From positions 1-64,000 of the forward strand of contig JALUUL010000014.1 in the NCBI GenBank assembly GCA_027021385.1: a stretch of DNA of 64,000 nt, given 5' to 3'. Below the pieces are notes generated by a model. It was not told where the DNA came from. It did no database searches and worked only from the letters and a program-made list of their open reading frames with translations. Both the position numbers and the translations under genes were made by a program. Positions 8,162-17,985 of the stretch are shown here, piece by piece (position 1 is the first letter of the stretch; the number at the start of each line of letters is the position of its first letter). This DNA comes from Planctomycetota bacterium (GTDB lineage: Bacteria; Planctomycetota; UBA1135; GCA-002748355).

Positions 8162-9835
8162 ATGAACCCGGAACCCCGTGAACGATCCCTCCAGTCGGAC
8201 CCCTCGGCAGGAGGCTCACTTCCTCCCCTCCTTCGCGGCGAAGGAGATCCGCACTCCCTGCTCTCCTCTTTCCTCCGGGACCTCCTCCGCGAACCCGACA
8301 CCGGAATCTGCCTGGATTTCTCGAAGCTCGGGATCCCGGGACGCGCCTTCGAGGAATACCGGAATCCGATGGTCCCGGTATTTCTGCGTATGACCGAACT
8401 CGAGGCCGGGGCGATCGCGAACCCCGACGAGGGAAGGCGGGTCGGCCACTACTGGCTCCGCGCCCCCGAACTCGCGCCCGAGGGACTCGACCGGCCGATC
8501 CGCGAGACGGTCGAGAGGGTCCTCGACTTCGCCGAGCGCGTGCGTGAGGGGCGCGTGCGCCCCCTCCGGGGGGGGCGCTTCACGACCCTCTGTCTCTGCG
8601 GCATCGGAGGTTCGGCCCTCGGCCCGCAGCTCGTCTCCGACGCCCTTGGCGGAGGTACGGGAGCCCTGACCTTCCATTCCCTCGACAACACCGACCCCGA
8701 GGGCATCCTCCGGGTCCTCGAAGGCCTAGGGGAAGAGATCGCATCCTGCCTGTTCCTCGTGGTCTCGAAATCCGGCGGCACGAAGGAGACCCGCAACGCG
8801 ATGCTCGAGGCCCAAGCTTTCCTCGAGGCCCGCGGACTCCGCCTGCCGCCCCAGGCCGTGGCCGTCACAGGAGAAGGCAGCGCCCTGGCCGAACGGGCGT
8901 CCTCGGAAGGCTGGCTCGCGACCTTCCCGATGTGGGACTGGGTCGGAGGTCGCACGAGCGTCACTTCCGCGGTCGGACTCCTTCCCGCCGCCCTCTGCGG
9001 CGTGGACCTGAGGGCCTTCCTCGACGGGGCGGCGGCCATGGACCGCGCGACCCGCCTTCCGGATCTCGATCGGAACCCCGCCGCCCGCCTCGCGGTCGCG
9101 TGGCACCTCCTCGGACGGGGACGCGGCGAGCGGGCGATGGTCGTCCTTCCCTACCGCGACCGCCTCCACCTCCTTTCACGGCATCTCCAGCAGCTCGTCA
9201 TGGAATCCCTCGGAAAGGGCCGGGACCTCGAGGGCCGTCCGGTGCAGCAGGGCCTCAGTGTCTACGGCAACAAGGGGTCGACCGACCAGCACGCCTTCGT
9301 CCAACAGCTCCGCGACGGGAACGACGACTTCTTCGTGACCTTCGTCCGGGTGCTCGAGGAGGGAAGCGTCTCGGGCCTCGAGGTCGAGGACGGCGCGACC
9401 TCGGGCGACTTCCTCCACGGTTTCTACCTCGGAACCCGGGCCGCCCTCTCGGCCAAGGGCCGCCCGAACCTGACCTTGAGTCTCCCCCGCCTGGATGCCC
9501 GGAGCCTGGGGGCCGTGATCGCCCTCTTCGAGCGCACGGTCGGCTTCTACGCCGATCTCATCGGCATCAACGCCTACGACCAGCCCGGGGTCGAGGCCGG
9601 CAAGAAGGCCGCCGGAAAGGCCCTCGCCCTGCGCGCCCGCATCCTCGAACTCTGCGCCCGGGAACCCTCGACCCTGTCCTCCCTGCTCGACCGCCTCGGG
9701 ATCGAGGACGAGGACGAGGCCGAGATCGTCTTCCTCCTGTGCGAACAGATGCTCGCGAACCCCGCCCGGAGCGGGCTCCGCCTCGACGACGGCGGCAGGC
9801 TCGCGGCGGCCGGCCGGGGAGGCCGCGAGCCCTGA
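8162..9835 (+). CDS. pgi: Glucose-6-phosphate isomerase
   Basis: ATG at 8162; LCGIGGSALGPQLVSDAL, VVSKSGGTKETRNAM, PMWDWVGGRTSVTSAVGLLPAAL, GNKGSTDQHAFVQQLRDG motifs. Confidence 0.93.
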   Translation: MNPEPRERSLQSDPSAGGSLPPLLRGEGDPHSLLSSFLRDLLREPDTGICLDFSKLGIPGRAFEEYRNPMVPVFLRMTELEAGAIANPDEGRRVGHYWLRAPELAPEGLDRPIRETVERVLDFAERVREGRVRPLRGGRFTTLCLCGIGGSALGPQLVSDALGGGTGALTFHSLDNTDPEGILRVLEGLGEEIASCLFLVVSKSGGTKETRNAMLEAQAFLEARGLRLPPQAVAVTGEGSALAERASSEGWLATFPMWDWVGGRTSVTSAVGLLPAALCGVDLRAFLDGAAAMDRATRLPDLDRNPAARLAVAWHLLGRGRGERAMVVLPYRDRLHLLSRHLQQLVMESLGKGRDLEGRPVQQGLSVYGNKGSTDQHAFVQQLRDGNDDFFVTFVRVLEEGSVSGLEVEDGATSGDFLHGFYLGTRAALSAKGRPNLTLSLPRLDARSLGAVIALFERTVGFYADLIGINAYDQPGVEAGKKAAGKALALRARILELCAREPSTLSSLLDRLGIEDEDEAEIVFLLCEQMLANPARSGLRLDDGGRLAAAGRGGREP

Positions 9836-9941
9836 GACGAACGACTCGGGAATCCCGCCCGATTTCCGGGCGAAGGACTTGCATAAGGGAGACCGAGATC
9901 CCAAGAAGGGGACCCTCCCGTCCCCGAATCTCCGGATTGCG

Positions 9942-10463
9942 ATGATCCCCCATCAAACCGCGATTTACGCTCTTCGGGCCATGGCGGCCCTCGCCCTCCT
10001 GGAGGACGGCAAGCGCCTCCGCTCTCTCGAACTCGCGGGGCGCACCGGAATCCCCACCCACTACCTCTCGAAGGTCATGCGCAAGCTCGTCGTGGCCGGG
10101 CTCGTCGACGGACTCAAGGGGCATGGAGGCGGGTTCCGGCTGAACCGCCCGGCGGCGGAGATCCGTTTCCGGGACATCCTGCTCGCGACCGAGTTCGATC
10201 CCGAGGAGAAGGTCTGCGCCTTCGGCTGGCCCGCCTGCGACGAACTCCGCCCCTGCCCCCTGCACAGCTCCTGGTCCCGCTTCAAGAGCTGCCTGATCGA
10301 CTGGGCCGACCAGACCACGCTGGACGAGGTCGCGAACTCGGGGGAGAGCTACTTCCACCACCAGCCCTTCGGGGAATCCCGCCTCTACATGGGGAACGGA
10401 CCCGGCGAGGGTCCGGCCGCCCCCGATCGGGATCCCGCCCCGCAGGATCCCCCGAGGACCTGA
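9942..10463 (+). CDS. Rrf2/IscR-family transcriptional regulator
   Basis: MIPHQTAIYALRAMAALAL...ELAGRTGIPTHYLSKVMRKLVVAGLVDGLKGHGGGFRLNRPAAEI winged-helix pattern, followed by C-X6-C-X5-C-xx-H. Confidence 0.88.
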   Translation: MIPHQTAIYALRAMAALALLEDGKRLRSLELAGRTGIPTHYLSKVMRKLVVAGLVDGLKGHGGGFRLNRPAAEIRFRDILLATEFDPEEKVCAFGWPACDELRPCPLHSSWSRFKSCLIDWADQTTLDEVANSGESYFHHQPFGESRLYMGNGPGEGPAAPDRDPAPQDPPRT

Positions 10464-10503
10464 CCCCCGCCTCCGCGTCCCCCGAGGGCTAGGCTTGGGC
10501 CCC

Positions 10504-11580
10504 ATGCACCGCAAGGACCCCGGAGCCTGGCCGCACCCCCTTCCCTGCCGCTTGAAACCCCGCCGCGACGATGGGATCCGCCATTTCGTCCTCGGCGACC
10601 TCGTGCCGGGGCTGGCGGAGGGATGGTACGACCCCGTCCTCGATCGGGTCACGATGTATGACGGGACCCTGCTTCAGGCCTTCTTCGAGGCCTATCTCGA
10701 GGACCCGGGCCCGATCGCGCCTCCCGAACCCGGGCGGACCGGAGTCCTCTCGTGCCGGACTCCGGAGGAGGCCTGGGAGGCTCTCCGGGCGGCCCCTCAC
10801 CGCCAGGGCATCCGCGAATGGCCGCCTCCCCTCCTTCTTTCGGCCGGCGCGGCCTTCCCCGAGTCCGAACTGCGCGCCCTCGAGGTCTTCGCGGGCCTGC
10901 TGGGCCGCCCCCTCCTCCTTCCCGAGGAGGCCCCGCGCCGTTTCCCTCTCGGAGGGGAAGCCCTGCCGGTGCGCTCCTTCGACCTCTTCCGGCGCATGGG
11001 GCCCCTCGACCGCCTCTGCCTCCACGTCGGCAAGGACGCCAGAGCCCACTTGCTGCTCGCTCTTCGGAACCGGGAATCCCGGCCCCTTCCGATCGAGATC
11101 CCCTTCCTCACCCTGGGTCTTTCCGCCGACCGGGCCTTCGAGGTCTTCGACCTCCTCGAGGAGAGGCCGCTCCAGGGCATGCGCGGGACCCTCGCCCTCG
11201 AACTCGGCCCCGGGGAGTTGCGCCTGCTCGCCCTGGTCCCGGCCTCCGTCTCTCCGATCCTCTTGGGATCCACGGCGCACCCGAGTCTGGCGGGACCCGA
11301 CCTCCGGGAGGTCGTCCGGGTCGGGGAAGGATCCACCTCCGTTTGGAGCGGGGAGGCCCTTGCCCTTCCCGGCCGGGGCCTGCGCCTCCATTTCCTTTTG
11401 CCCGAGGGAATCCGGGGGCCCTCGGGGATCAGTTGCCGGAACCTCCAAGGGCAGGACATGCCTTACGGGCTCGAAGTCCGGGACCGACACCTCTCCCTGC
11501 AACTCGCCTCCCCTAGGCCCCGGAGGATCCGCTGGAAGCTGGCCTTCGACGCCTCCGGCCGTTCTCCGGAAGGCCGCTGA
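10504..11580 (+). CDS. Hypothetical protein resembling a C-terminal beta-sandwich of glycoside hydrolases
   Basis: ATG at 10504 (TTG alternative at 10495); LRNRESRPLPIEIPFLTLGLSADRAFEVFDLLEER...LELGPGELRLLALVPASVSPILLGSTAHPSLAGPDLREV. Confidence 0.6.
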   Translation: MHRKDPGAWPHPLPCRLKPRRDDGIRHFVLGDLVPGLAEGWYDPVLDRVTMYDGTLLQAFFEAYLEDPGPIAPPEPGRTGVLSCRTPEEAWEALRAAPHRQGIREWPPPLLLSAGAAFPESELRALEVFAGLLGRPLLLPEEAPRRFPLGGEALPVRSFDLFRRMGPLDRLCLHVGKDARAHLLLALRNRESRPLPIEIPFLTLGLSADRAFEVFDLLEERPLQGMRGTLALELGPGELRLLALVPASVSPILLGSTAHPSLAGPDLREVVRVGEGSTSVWSGEALALPGRGLRLHFLLPEGIRGPSGISCRNLQGQDMPYGLEVRDRHLSLQLASPRPRRIRWKLAFDASGRSPEGR

Positions 11581-11652
11581 GATCGTTCCATCCCTCCCTC
11601 TCCCTTCGGGTTATGCTTGGATGATCGCACCCGCAAGGAGCCCTTCCCGGTC

Positions 11653-14175
11653 ATGAGCCCTCCCCCCCGCCTCCGCCCCGGCATCCTCCCCGGCATCCTC
11701 CCCGCACTCTTCCTCGTCTCGCTCGGCTCCCTCGCCCTCGAGATCCTGCAGATGCGGATCTTCGCCTTTTCCCTCTGGCACCACCTCGCCTTCCTCGTGG
11801 TCTCGATCGCGATCCTGGGCTTCGGGGCGGCCGGGGCCGTCCTTTCGGTCCTCAAACCCCTCCAGCGCGCCGACCTCGGCGTCTCGATGGCGGCCGCCTC
11901 GATCCTCTTCGGACTCTCCGCCCTCGCCGGTCCGTTCTTCCTGGCCGGAGGCACGATCGACCTGTTCTCCGAACTCGGATGGCCCGAACTCTCCCGGATC
12001 GCCCTCTACTACCTCGTCTTCGCCCTCCCCTACTTCTTCGCCGGCTGGATCGTCTCCCTCGCCCTGACCCGGGAGACCCGTTTCGTCGGCAAGCTCTACT
12101 TCGTGAACCTCCTGGGCTCGGGGCTCGGCTGCTTCCTCCTCTTCGCGGTCCTCGAACCCTTCGGAGCCGAGGGCTCCCTCTTCTTGATCGCCGCCTTCGG
12201 AGGACTCGCCGCCGCCCTCTCGACGAAGCACCTGCTGTTCCGTTCGTTCGGGGCGTCCCTGACCCTCGTCGCCCTCTGCTGCGCCCCCTTCGGCTCGAAG
12301 CTCCTGAAGCTCGAGGTCGCGGGATCCAAGCTCCTCGCGGTCGCGGAGCGCCTGCGAAACGCGAAAGGCGAACCGATGACCGAGACCCTCGTCACGCGCT
12401 GGACTCCCCTCTCCAGGATCGACGTGACGCGGAATCCCGCCTTCGACGGCCTCTACATCTTCCAGGACGGCGACGCCCCCGCCCCGATGCCGAGCCTTCA
12501 GGCTCCGCTCCAACCCGACGAGATCCACGGGATCGCCTATTCGGTCCTGGAGAAACCGAAGGTGTTGATCATCGGGGTCGGCGGCGGCTTCGACGTCAAG
12601 GTCGCCCTCCTCCACGGCGCCCGGGAGGTGACTGGGGTCGAGATCAATCCGACGACCCTCCGCCTCTACGAGGACGAGCGCTGGGCCGGGATCAGCGGCC
12701 GGACCTGGGAACGCCCCGAGGTCCGGCTCGAGGTCGGAGAGGGCCGGCATTTCGTCCGCCGCAGCCCCGAGAAATACGACCTGATCCAGATGTCGGGGGT
12801 CGATACCTACACCGCCCTGGCCTCCGGCGCCTATGTCCTCTCCGAGAGCTACCTCTACACCCGCGAGGCTTTTCGGGACTACCTCGAACACCTGACCGAC
12901 CGGGGGCTCTTCGCGATCATCCGCTTCGCCTTCCCGGCGCCGAGGGAGACCCTGCGGATCATGGTCATGGCCTGCGAGGCCTTGCGGGACCTCGGGGCGT
13001 CCGAACCCTGGAAGCACATCGCCGTCCTGCGTGGAGGCATCCCCGAGGCCACGAAGAACCCCTTCACGAAGGTCACCGGCCTCGGAGCGATCCTCGTCAA
13101 GAAGACCCCCTTCACGAAGGCGCAACTCGACGCGCTCCGCGCCTGGGCCTCCCAGGGGGACCAGACGATCCGGGACTACCTTCCGGACGAGGAGGGCCGG
13201 TTCACCGAGTCCGAACTCGCGACCCTGAGGGCCCTGATCTCGAAGGACCCCCGGTACAAGCACTACCAGATCGGGGCCGGCGGGATGAATCCCTTCCACG
13301 CCTACGCCCGCGCCCTGAAGCAGAACAACGAAGGGAACTTCCTCGCGTCCTACCCCTACGACGTGCGGCCCGTCCATGACGACGCGCCGTTCTTCTTCAG
13401 CCACCACCGATTCCGCGACGCCCTGCGCTGGATCCTCGGCAAGGGCGACAGGATCGAGGTCCCGAAGGACGCCCCCTGGGTCGCCCAATCCCCGCTCTTT
13501 CAGACCCGGCCGACCGGCCTGCTCCTCCTCTTCCTGACCCTGGGGCAGCTCGCGATCCTCGTCCTCCTCCTGATCTTCGTCCCCCTCCTCTTCCTCAGGC
13601 GGAGCGCGGAGGAACGCGGATCCCCGTGGCCCGCGATGGGCTACTTCGCCTACCTGGGTCTCGCCTACATTCTCTTGATGGTTTCGGCGATGCAGCGCTT
13701 CGGCCTCGTCGTCGGACATCCGACCTATTCGATCCCCCTCGTGATGGCGACCTTCCTGATCGGATCCGGGCTCGGCTCCCTGGCCAGCGGGTTCCTGGCC
13801 GGATCCCGCCCGGGCCGTCTGCTCGCTCTCGTAGCGGTCGCCCTCTGCCTCGGGACCCTCGCCCTGCAGCTTTGGCTTCCGGCCCTCACCGAGGTCGTCC
13901 TCCCGAAGTCCTTCGCGACGAGGGCCCTCGTGACGGTCGCCTTGCTCGCACCCTTCGCCTTCCTGATGGGAACCTGCTTTCCGACCGGACTCCGCCTGCT
14001 CGCCGCCGAACGTCCGAGCCTGGTCCCCTGGGCCTACGGGGTGAACGGCGCGATGTCGGTCCTGGGCTCCGTCGTCGCCGTCCTCCTCGCGATGACCCTG
14101 GGCTTCACGGGCGTCCAGTGGATTTCCGCCGGCCTCTATGTCCTCGCGGCCCTCCTCCTGCCCAGGATCGGCTAG
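11653..14175 (+). CDS. Fused membrane protein with spermidine synthase-like SAM-binding domain
   Basis: N-terminal multi-TM SLGSLALEILQMRIFAFSLWHHLAFLVVSIAILGFGAAG; central KVLIIGVGGGFDVKVALLHGAREVTGVEINPTTLRL...YDLIQMSGVDTYTALASGAYVLSESYLYTREAFRDYLEHL; C-terminal multi-TM. ORF extends to a TTG at 11617. Confidence 0.85.
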   Translation: MSPPPRLRPGILPGILPALFLVSLGSLALEILQMRIFAFSLWHHLAFLVVSIAILGFGAAGAVLSVLKPLQRADLGVSMAAASILFGLSALAGPFFLAGGTIDLFSELGWPELSRIALYYLVFALPYFFAGWIVSLALTRETRFVGKLYFVNLLGSGLGCFLLFAVLEPFGAEGSLFLIAAFGGLAAALSTKHLLFRSFGASLTLVALCCAPFGSKLLKLEVAGSKLLAVAERLRNAKGEPMTETLVTRWTPLSRIDVTRNPAFDGLYIFQDGDAPAPMPSLQAPLQPDEIHGIAYSVLEKPKVLIIGVGGGFDVKVALLHGAREVTGVEINPTTLRLYEDERWAGISGRTWERPEVRLEVGEGRHFVRRSPEKYDLIQMSGVDTYTALASGAYVLSESYLYTREAFRDYLEHLTDRGLFAIIRFAFPAPRETLRIMVMACEALRDLGASEPWKHIAVLRGGIPEATKNPFTKVTGLGAILVKKTPFTKAQLDALRAWASQGDQTIRDYLPDEEGRFTESELATLRALISKDPRYKHYQIGAGGMNPFHAYARALKQNNEGNFLASYPYDVRPVHDDAPFFFSHHRFRDALRWILGKGDRIEVPKDAPWVAQSPLFQTRPTGLLLLFLTLGQLAILVLLLIFVPLLFLRRSAEERGSPWPAMGYFAYLGLAYILLMVSAMQRFGLVVGHPTYSIPLVMATFLIGSGLGSLASGFLAGSRPGRLLALVAVALCLGTLALQLWLPALTEVVLPKSFATRALVTVALLAPFAFLMGTCFPTGLRLLAAERPSLVPWAYGVNGAMSVLGSVVAVLLAMTLGFTGVQWISAGLYVLAALLLPRIG

Positions 14176-15311
14176 GAACGCCCCCCGCGGAAACGGATCG
14201 GGAGACCGGCCAGGACGGCCGAGAGGGTCATCGCGAAGAGGGAAGCGGCGAGGAGGCGCTCGGAGGGCCCCGGGGCCGAGGAGAGGGCCGGACTCCGCAA
14301 CCAGAAGGCGAAGAGCCCCGCGAGCATGACCGTGCGCCCGTGAAGACGGGAGCCCGAGGAGAGGGAACGGAGTTCCCGGATCCCGAGGAAAAGGAGAAGG
14401 GGGAAGGTCGCCCAGGCGAGGAGGCGCTCCCCGGTCTCGACCGGAAAGTAGTCCGGAAGATGCAACAGGGAGGTCGCGACCGAGGAACCGAGCCGTTCGT
14501 GCAGCCAGAGCGCACAGAGGCTCATGAAGAACCAGGCGAGAGCCCAGGGACCGGCGCGCCGGCTCAAGGGGGGCATCGTCTCGAGGAGGCCGGAGAACTC
14601 GAGGCCGCGGGCGCGAGCCCTCCTCCAGAGCCCCATGAGAACGGCGAGCGTCGCGGTCGTCGAGAGCAGGAAACAGAAGATCGGCACGAGGATGAACCAT
14701 GCGATCCCTTCGTCCGCCGTCGAGGCGAGCCCCAGGGACAGTCCGGCTCCGAGGATCGCGACGAGGCGGGCGCCCCACTTGGCCGGGCTCCTCGGCCGCC
14801 GTACGAGGGTCGGAAGGGCCAAGCCCTGCAGGAAGCTCAGCGCGACGAGGAGGAAGGCCGCCGCGGGCAGCCAGGGCGAGGCGAGGGCGCCGAGCCCCGC
14901 GGGGACCGGGTGCAGGGCGAGCAGGAGGAGCCCGAGCGCCGCGGCCCGCTCCCCGTAGGCGTTCGCGACCAGGAGCGCGAGGGAGAGGGCCGTCAGGACC
15001 CAGGCCGTCGCGACTCCGAGCCGCCTCCCGAGGGCCCGGCGTCCCTCGTCCGCCCCTCCCCTCTGGAAGAGCAGGTACCAGCCCTGACCGAGGGTCGCCT
15101 CGTCCCGGGTAGGCGCGCGCCCCGGCTCGGGGAGCCAGGCCTTCAGGAACTCCCGTTCACCGAGGACCCCCGCCTCGCCCGGATGGCCGGTCAAGGATCG
15201 CAGGGCAGGCAAGCCGAACAGGAGGATCCACAGGGCGAAGGTCGCGACGGCTTTCAGGGAGGCGGGCAAGGGGGAACACCGGGGAAGGAGGACGGATCCC
15301 TCGGGGACCAC
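14172..15311 (-). CDS. Multi-pass membrane protein of unknown function
   Basis: 379 aa with many hydrophobic segments (VATFALWILLFGLPAL, AAALGLLLLALHPV, AAAFLLVALSFLQGLAL...). Convergent with the preceding gene, 4-nt overlap. Confidence 0.7.
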   Translation of the reverse strand: MVPEGSVLLPRCSPLPASLKAVATFALWILLFGLPALRSLTGHPGEAGVLGEREFLKAWLPEPGRAPTRDEATLGQGWYLLFQRGGADEGRRALGRRLGVATAWVLTALSLALLVANAYGERAAALGLLLLALHPVPAGLGALASPWLPAAAFLLVALSFLQGLALPTLVRRPRSPAKWGARLVAILGAGLSLGLASTADEGIAWFILVPIFCFLLSTTATLAVLMGLWRRARARGLEFSGLLETMPPLSRRAGPWALAWFFMSLCALWLHERLGSSVATSLLHLPDYFPVETGERLLAWATFPLLLFLGIRELRSLSSGSRLHGRTVMLAGLFAFWLRSPALSSAPGPSERLLAASLFAMTLSAVLAGLPIRFRGGRS

Positions 15312-15359
15312 GATGCGCGAAGCGCGGGATCTCGGAAAAGGGCGACCTCCCCGGCCACT

Positions 15360-15743
15360 TCAGGAGGGAAGCATGGCGACGCAATCGATCTCGACCCGCG
15401 CCCCCTTCGGGAGGGCGGCCGCCTCGATGCAGGCCCGCGCGGGAGGATCCTCCGGAAAGCTCCGACCGTAGATCTCGTTGACCCGCGCGAAGTCCCCGAG
15501 ATCCGCGAGATAGATCGTCGTGCGGACGACATCGGCGAAACCGCAGCCGGCGGCCTCGAGCACGGCCTCGAGGTTCCGGAGGCATTGCCGGGCTTCGGAC
15601 TCGACTCCTCCCTGGACCAGTTCCCCGGTGGAAGGGTCGAGGCCGATCTGCCCCGAGCAGTAGAGCCAGCCGCCCGCGGCGACCGCCTGCGAATACGGAC
15701 CGAGCGCCTTCGGAGCCCCATCCGTCGAAATCGTCCTGCGCAT
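15360..15743 (-). CDS. ridA: RidA family protein (reactive intermediate deaminase)
   Basis: GAPKALGPYSQAVAAGGWLYCSGQIGLDPSTGELV...EIDCVAMLP, canonical RidA pattern and length. Confidence 0.92.
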   Translation of the reverse strand: MRRTISTDGAPKALGPYSQAVAAGGWLYCSGQIGLDPSTGELVQGGVESEARQCLRNLEAVLEAAGCGFADVVRTTIYLADLGDFARVNEIYGRSFPEDPPARACIEAAALPKGARVEIDCVAMLPS

Positions 15744-15847
15744 CTTCCCGCCCTCCTCGGCTATCCTGGAAATCCGATCCCGCGTTCACTCCGGGAGAGG
15801 GGCCGAGGGGGGGAGGTTCGCAGATTTCCGCAAGAACCCCGACCCTC

Positions 15848-17266
15848 ATGAACCGACCCCTCCGTCACGAAGGCTCCAGGATATCGAGGAGCGGGACCCT
15901 CCTCCTCTTTCTCGCGGGAATCCTGCTCTATGCCCTGACCTACACCGGCAGGTATTTCCACGACGGCGCCCTCTTCCTCCGGCTCCTTGAGGAGGGACGG
16001 TGGGTGTGGATCCACCTCGGCTATCTCCCTGCCGCCCAGACGCTGCATCTCCTGCTCCGCCCGCTGGGTTTCGGGGAGGCGGAGCACGCGCTCGCGGCCC
16101 TCTCGGTCCTCTCCGCCTCCGCCTGCCTCGCCGTCCTCCATTTCTGGCTCCGGGCCCTCCCGGGCCCCCCGGGGAGCCCCTTCCTCCTCTGCCTCCTCGC
16201 GGCCGCGACCCCCGCCTTCTGGATCGGCGCCACCCAGCCGGAGCTGCACGTCTTCAGCGCCGCGGGCGCCGCGGCGGCCCTGTTCCTCACCTGGCGCAGG
16301 CCCCTCGGGCGGCTCCCCTCGACCCTCCTCGCTGCCTTCCTCCTGCTCGTCACACATCTCAGCGGCGCCTACCTTCTCGCCGTCCTCCCGTTCCTGGCCG
16401 TGCGCGACCTCGCCGGCCGCGAGGCCGCGCGCGCCTGGTTCCGGATCGCGTCCTGGACCCTCGGATGCGCGCTGGCCCTTCTCTTTCTCCTGGACCGGAC
16501 CCTCGGAGCAGGGGCCTTCGGCGGAAAGCTCGGCTTCACGTTGGACCTGCTCGGAACCGGCTTGGTCCGGGGGCTCGAGGACCCCTCGATCCTCTTCCGG
16601 GCCCTCGCGCCCTTCGGAGTCCTGGGGTTCACGGGGATTCTCGCCCTCTTCCTCCCTCGGGCCCGAGGGGAGGGGGCTCCCCTCCCCTCGCGGGCCGCGC
16701 TCGCAGCGGGCCTTCTCCCCTTCTTGGTCTACCTCCTCTCGGTCTCCCCGGAGGACGGCCAGTTCGCCCTTCCCCTCTTCCCCTTGCTCGTCCTCGGGAC
16801 GTACGGGATCGCGGTCCCCGCCGGACGGCGGGGGCGCCACCTCCTTCTCTTCCTCCTGGGCCTGCAGGCGGTCCTCGGCCTTCGGGCCGAGTGGCGCTCG
16901 GCCCGGGACCCCGACCGCCTCTGGGCCCGGGCCGTCGCCGCCCGGATCGGTCCGGACCGGACGCGGGCCCTCGTCCTCTGCCGGAACCTGAACCGCGCGC
17001 GCAGACTCCGAAAGGACCACGGAATCGCGACCCTCGACCTTCCGGGAGCCACGATCCAGGATCCCGCCCTCGCCCTCGACTTCCTGGATCGGGAACGGCG
17101 GCGCCTCGAGGACCGGGGCGTCCGCGTCTATCTCGACGCGGCGCTCCTCGAGCCCTCCCCCCCGGCGACCTTCCCACTCGGCCTCCTGCTCCGGCGGAGG
17201 ATCCGCGGCGAAAACCGGAAGACACCGGTCGTCCGCTATCCCGCCCCACCCCTCGAGGATCACTGA
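15848..17266 (+). CDS. Multi-pass membrane protein (possible DUF2723/GT39-like)
   Basis: 472 aa; N-terminal TM LLLFLAGILLYALTYTGRYFHDGALFLRLLEEG and multiple further TM helices. Confidence 0.7.
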   Translation: MNRPLRHEGSRISRSGTLLLFLAGILLYALTYTGRYFHDGALFLRLLEEGRWVWIHLGYLPAAQTLHLLLRPLGFGEAEHALAALSVLSASACLAVLHFWLRALPGPPGSPFLLCLLAAATPAFWIGATQPELHVFSAAGAAAALFLTWRRPLGRLPSTLLAAFLLLVTHLSGAYLLAVLPFLAVRDLAGREAARAWFRIASWTLGCALALLFLLDRTLGAGAFGGKLGFTLDLLGTGLVRGLEDPSILFRALAPFGVLGFTGILALFLPRARGEGAPLPSRAALAAGLLPFLVYLLSVSPEDGQFALPLFPLLVLGTYGIAVPAGRRGRHLLLFLLGLQAVLGLRAEWRSARDPDRLWARAVAARIGPDRTRALVLCRNLNRARRLRKDHGIATLDLPGATIQDPALALDFLDRERRRLEDRGVRVYLDAALLEPSPPATFPLGLLLRRRIRGENRKTPVVRYPAPPLEDH

Positions 17267-17268
17267 AT

Positions 17269-17291
17269 CCGGAGGATTCCAACCCCTCCGG
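17269..17291. terminator. Candidate bidirectional terminator hairpin between convergent genes
   Basis: CCGGAGG (17269-17275) / CCTCCGG (17285-17291), perfect 7-bp stem with 9-nt loop, immediately after the stop at 17266; no U-tract. Confidence 0.4.
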
Positions 17292-17332
17292 GCTCTCCCC
17301 GCGGGCCGCGCGAAGGAGGCGCAAGGACGATG

Positions 17333-17815
17333 TCAGGTCCGGTCGTTGCGGTCGCGCAGGACCTCGAGGACCTCGGGCGGCAGGAAGGCGGAGACGTCCC
17401 CCCCGCAGGCGAGGATCTCCTTCATCAGGGACGAGGACGTGAACGTGTATTCGAGGCTGGGCATCAGGAAGAGCGTTTCGATCTCCGGGGCGAGTTCGCG
17501 GTTGGTCAGGGCCATCCGGTACTCGTACTCGAAATCCTGCGTGTCCCTGAGCCCTCTGAGCAGGATGTCGTGGCCGTGGGCCCTCGCGTGGTCGACGACG
17601 AGCCCCCGGAAGGACGTGATCGAAAGCCCCTCGAGACCTCCGAGGCAGCGCTCCAGCAGGTCCAGGCGCTCCTGGAGCGTGAAGAGCGGATGCTTCCCGG
17701 CGTTCTCCGCGACGGCGACGGTCAGGCGCCCGAAGAGCCGGAGCCCTCGACGGCACAGATCGAGATGCCCGAGGGTCGGGGGATCGAAGCTTCCGGGGAA
17801 GAGCGGGTGGACCAT
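17333..17815 (-). CDS. coaD: Phosphopantetheine adenylyltransferase
   Basis: PLFPGSFDPPTLGHLDLCRRG, LLRGLRDTQDFEYEYRMALTNRELAPEIETLFLMPSLEYTFTSSSLMKEIL. Confidence 0.96.
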   Translation of the reverse strand: MVHPLFPGSFDPPTLGHLDLCRRGLRLFGRLTVAVAENAGKHPLFTLQERLDLLERCLGGLEGLSITSFRGLVVDHARAHGHDILLRGLRDTQDFEYEYRMALTNRELAPEIETLFLMPSLEYTFTSSSLMKEILACGGDVSAFLPPEVLEVLRDRNDRT

Positions 17816-17985
17816 CGTCGTCCTCCTCGCGGCCTCTTCCCCCCATGGGACGAGGAGGCCGCCTTCATCGGTTCCGGCGCCCCTTCGGCCCGCCGGACGG
17901 GGGAAGCCAGGCCGGGGCGCCCGGACATAGCTTGCAGCCGAACCCTCCGGGAGGAAACGCGGAAGATCCGGGACGTGTTCCGGGC

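Noticed and set aside
11611-14778. 1055-aa minus-strand ORF
   Set aside because: Antisense to the spermidine synthase-like gene; Glu/Gly/Arg-rich low-complexity translation typical of high-GC shadow frames, no motifs.
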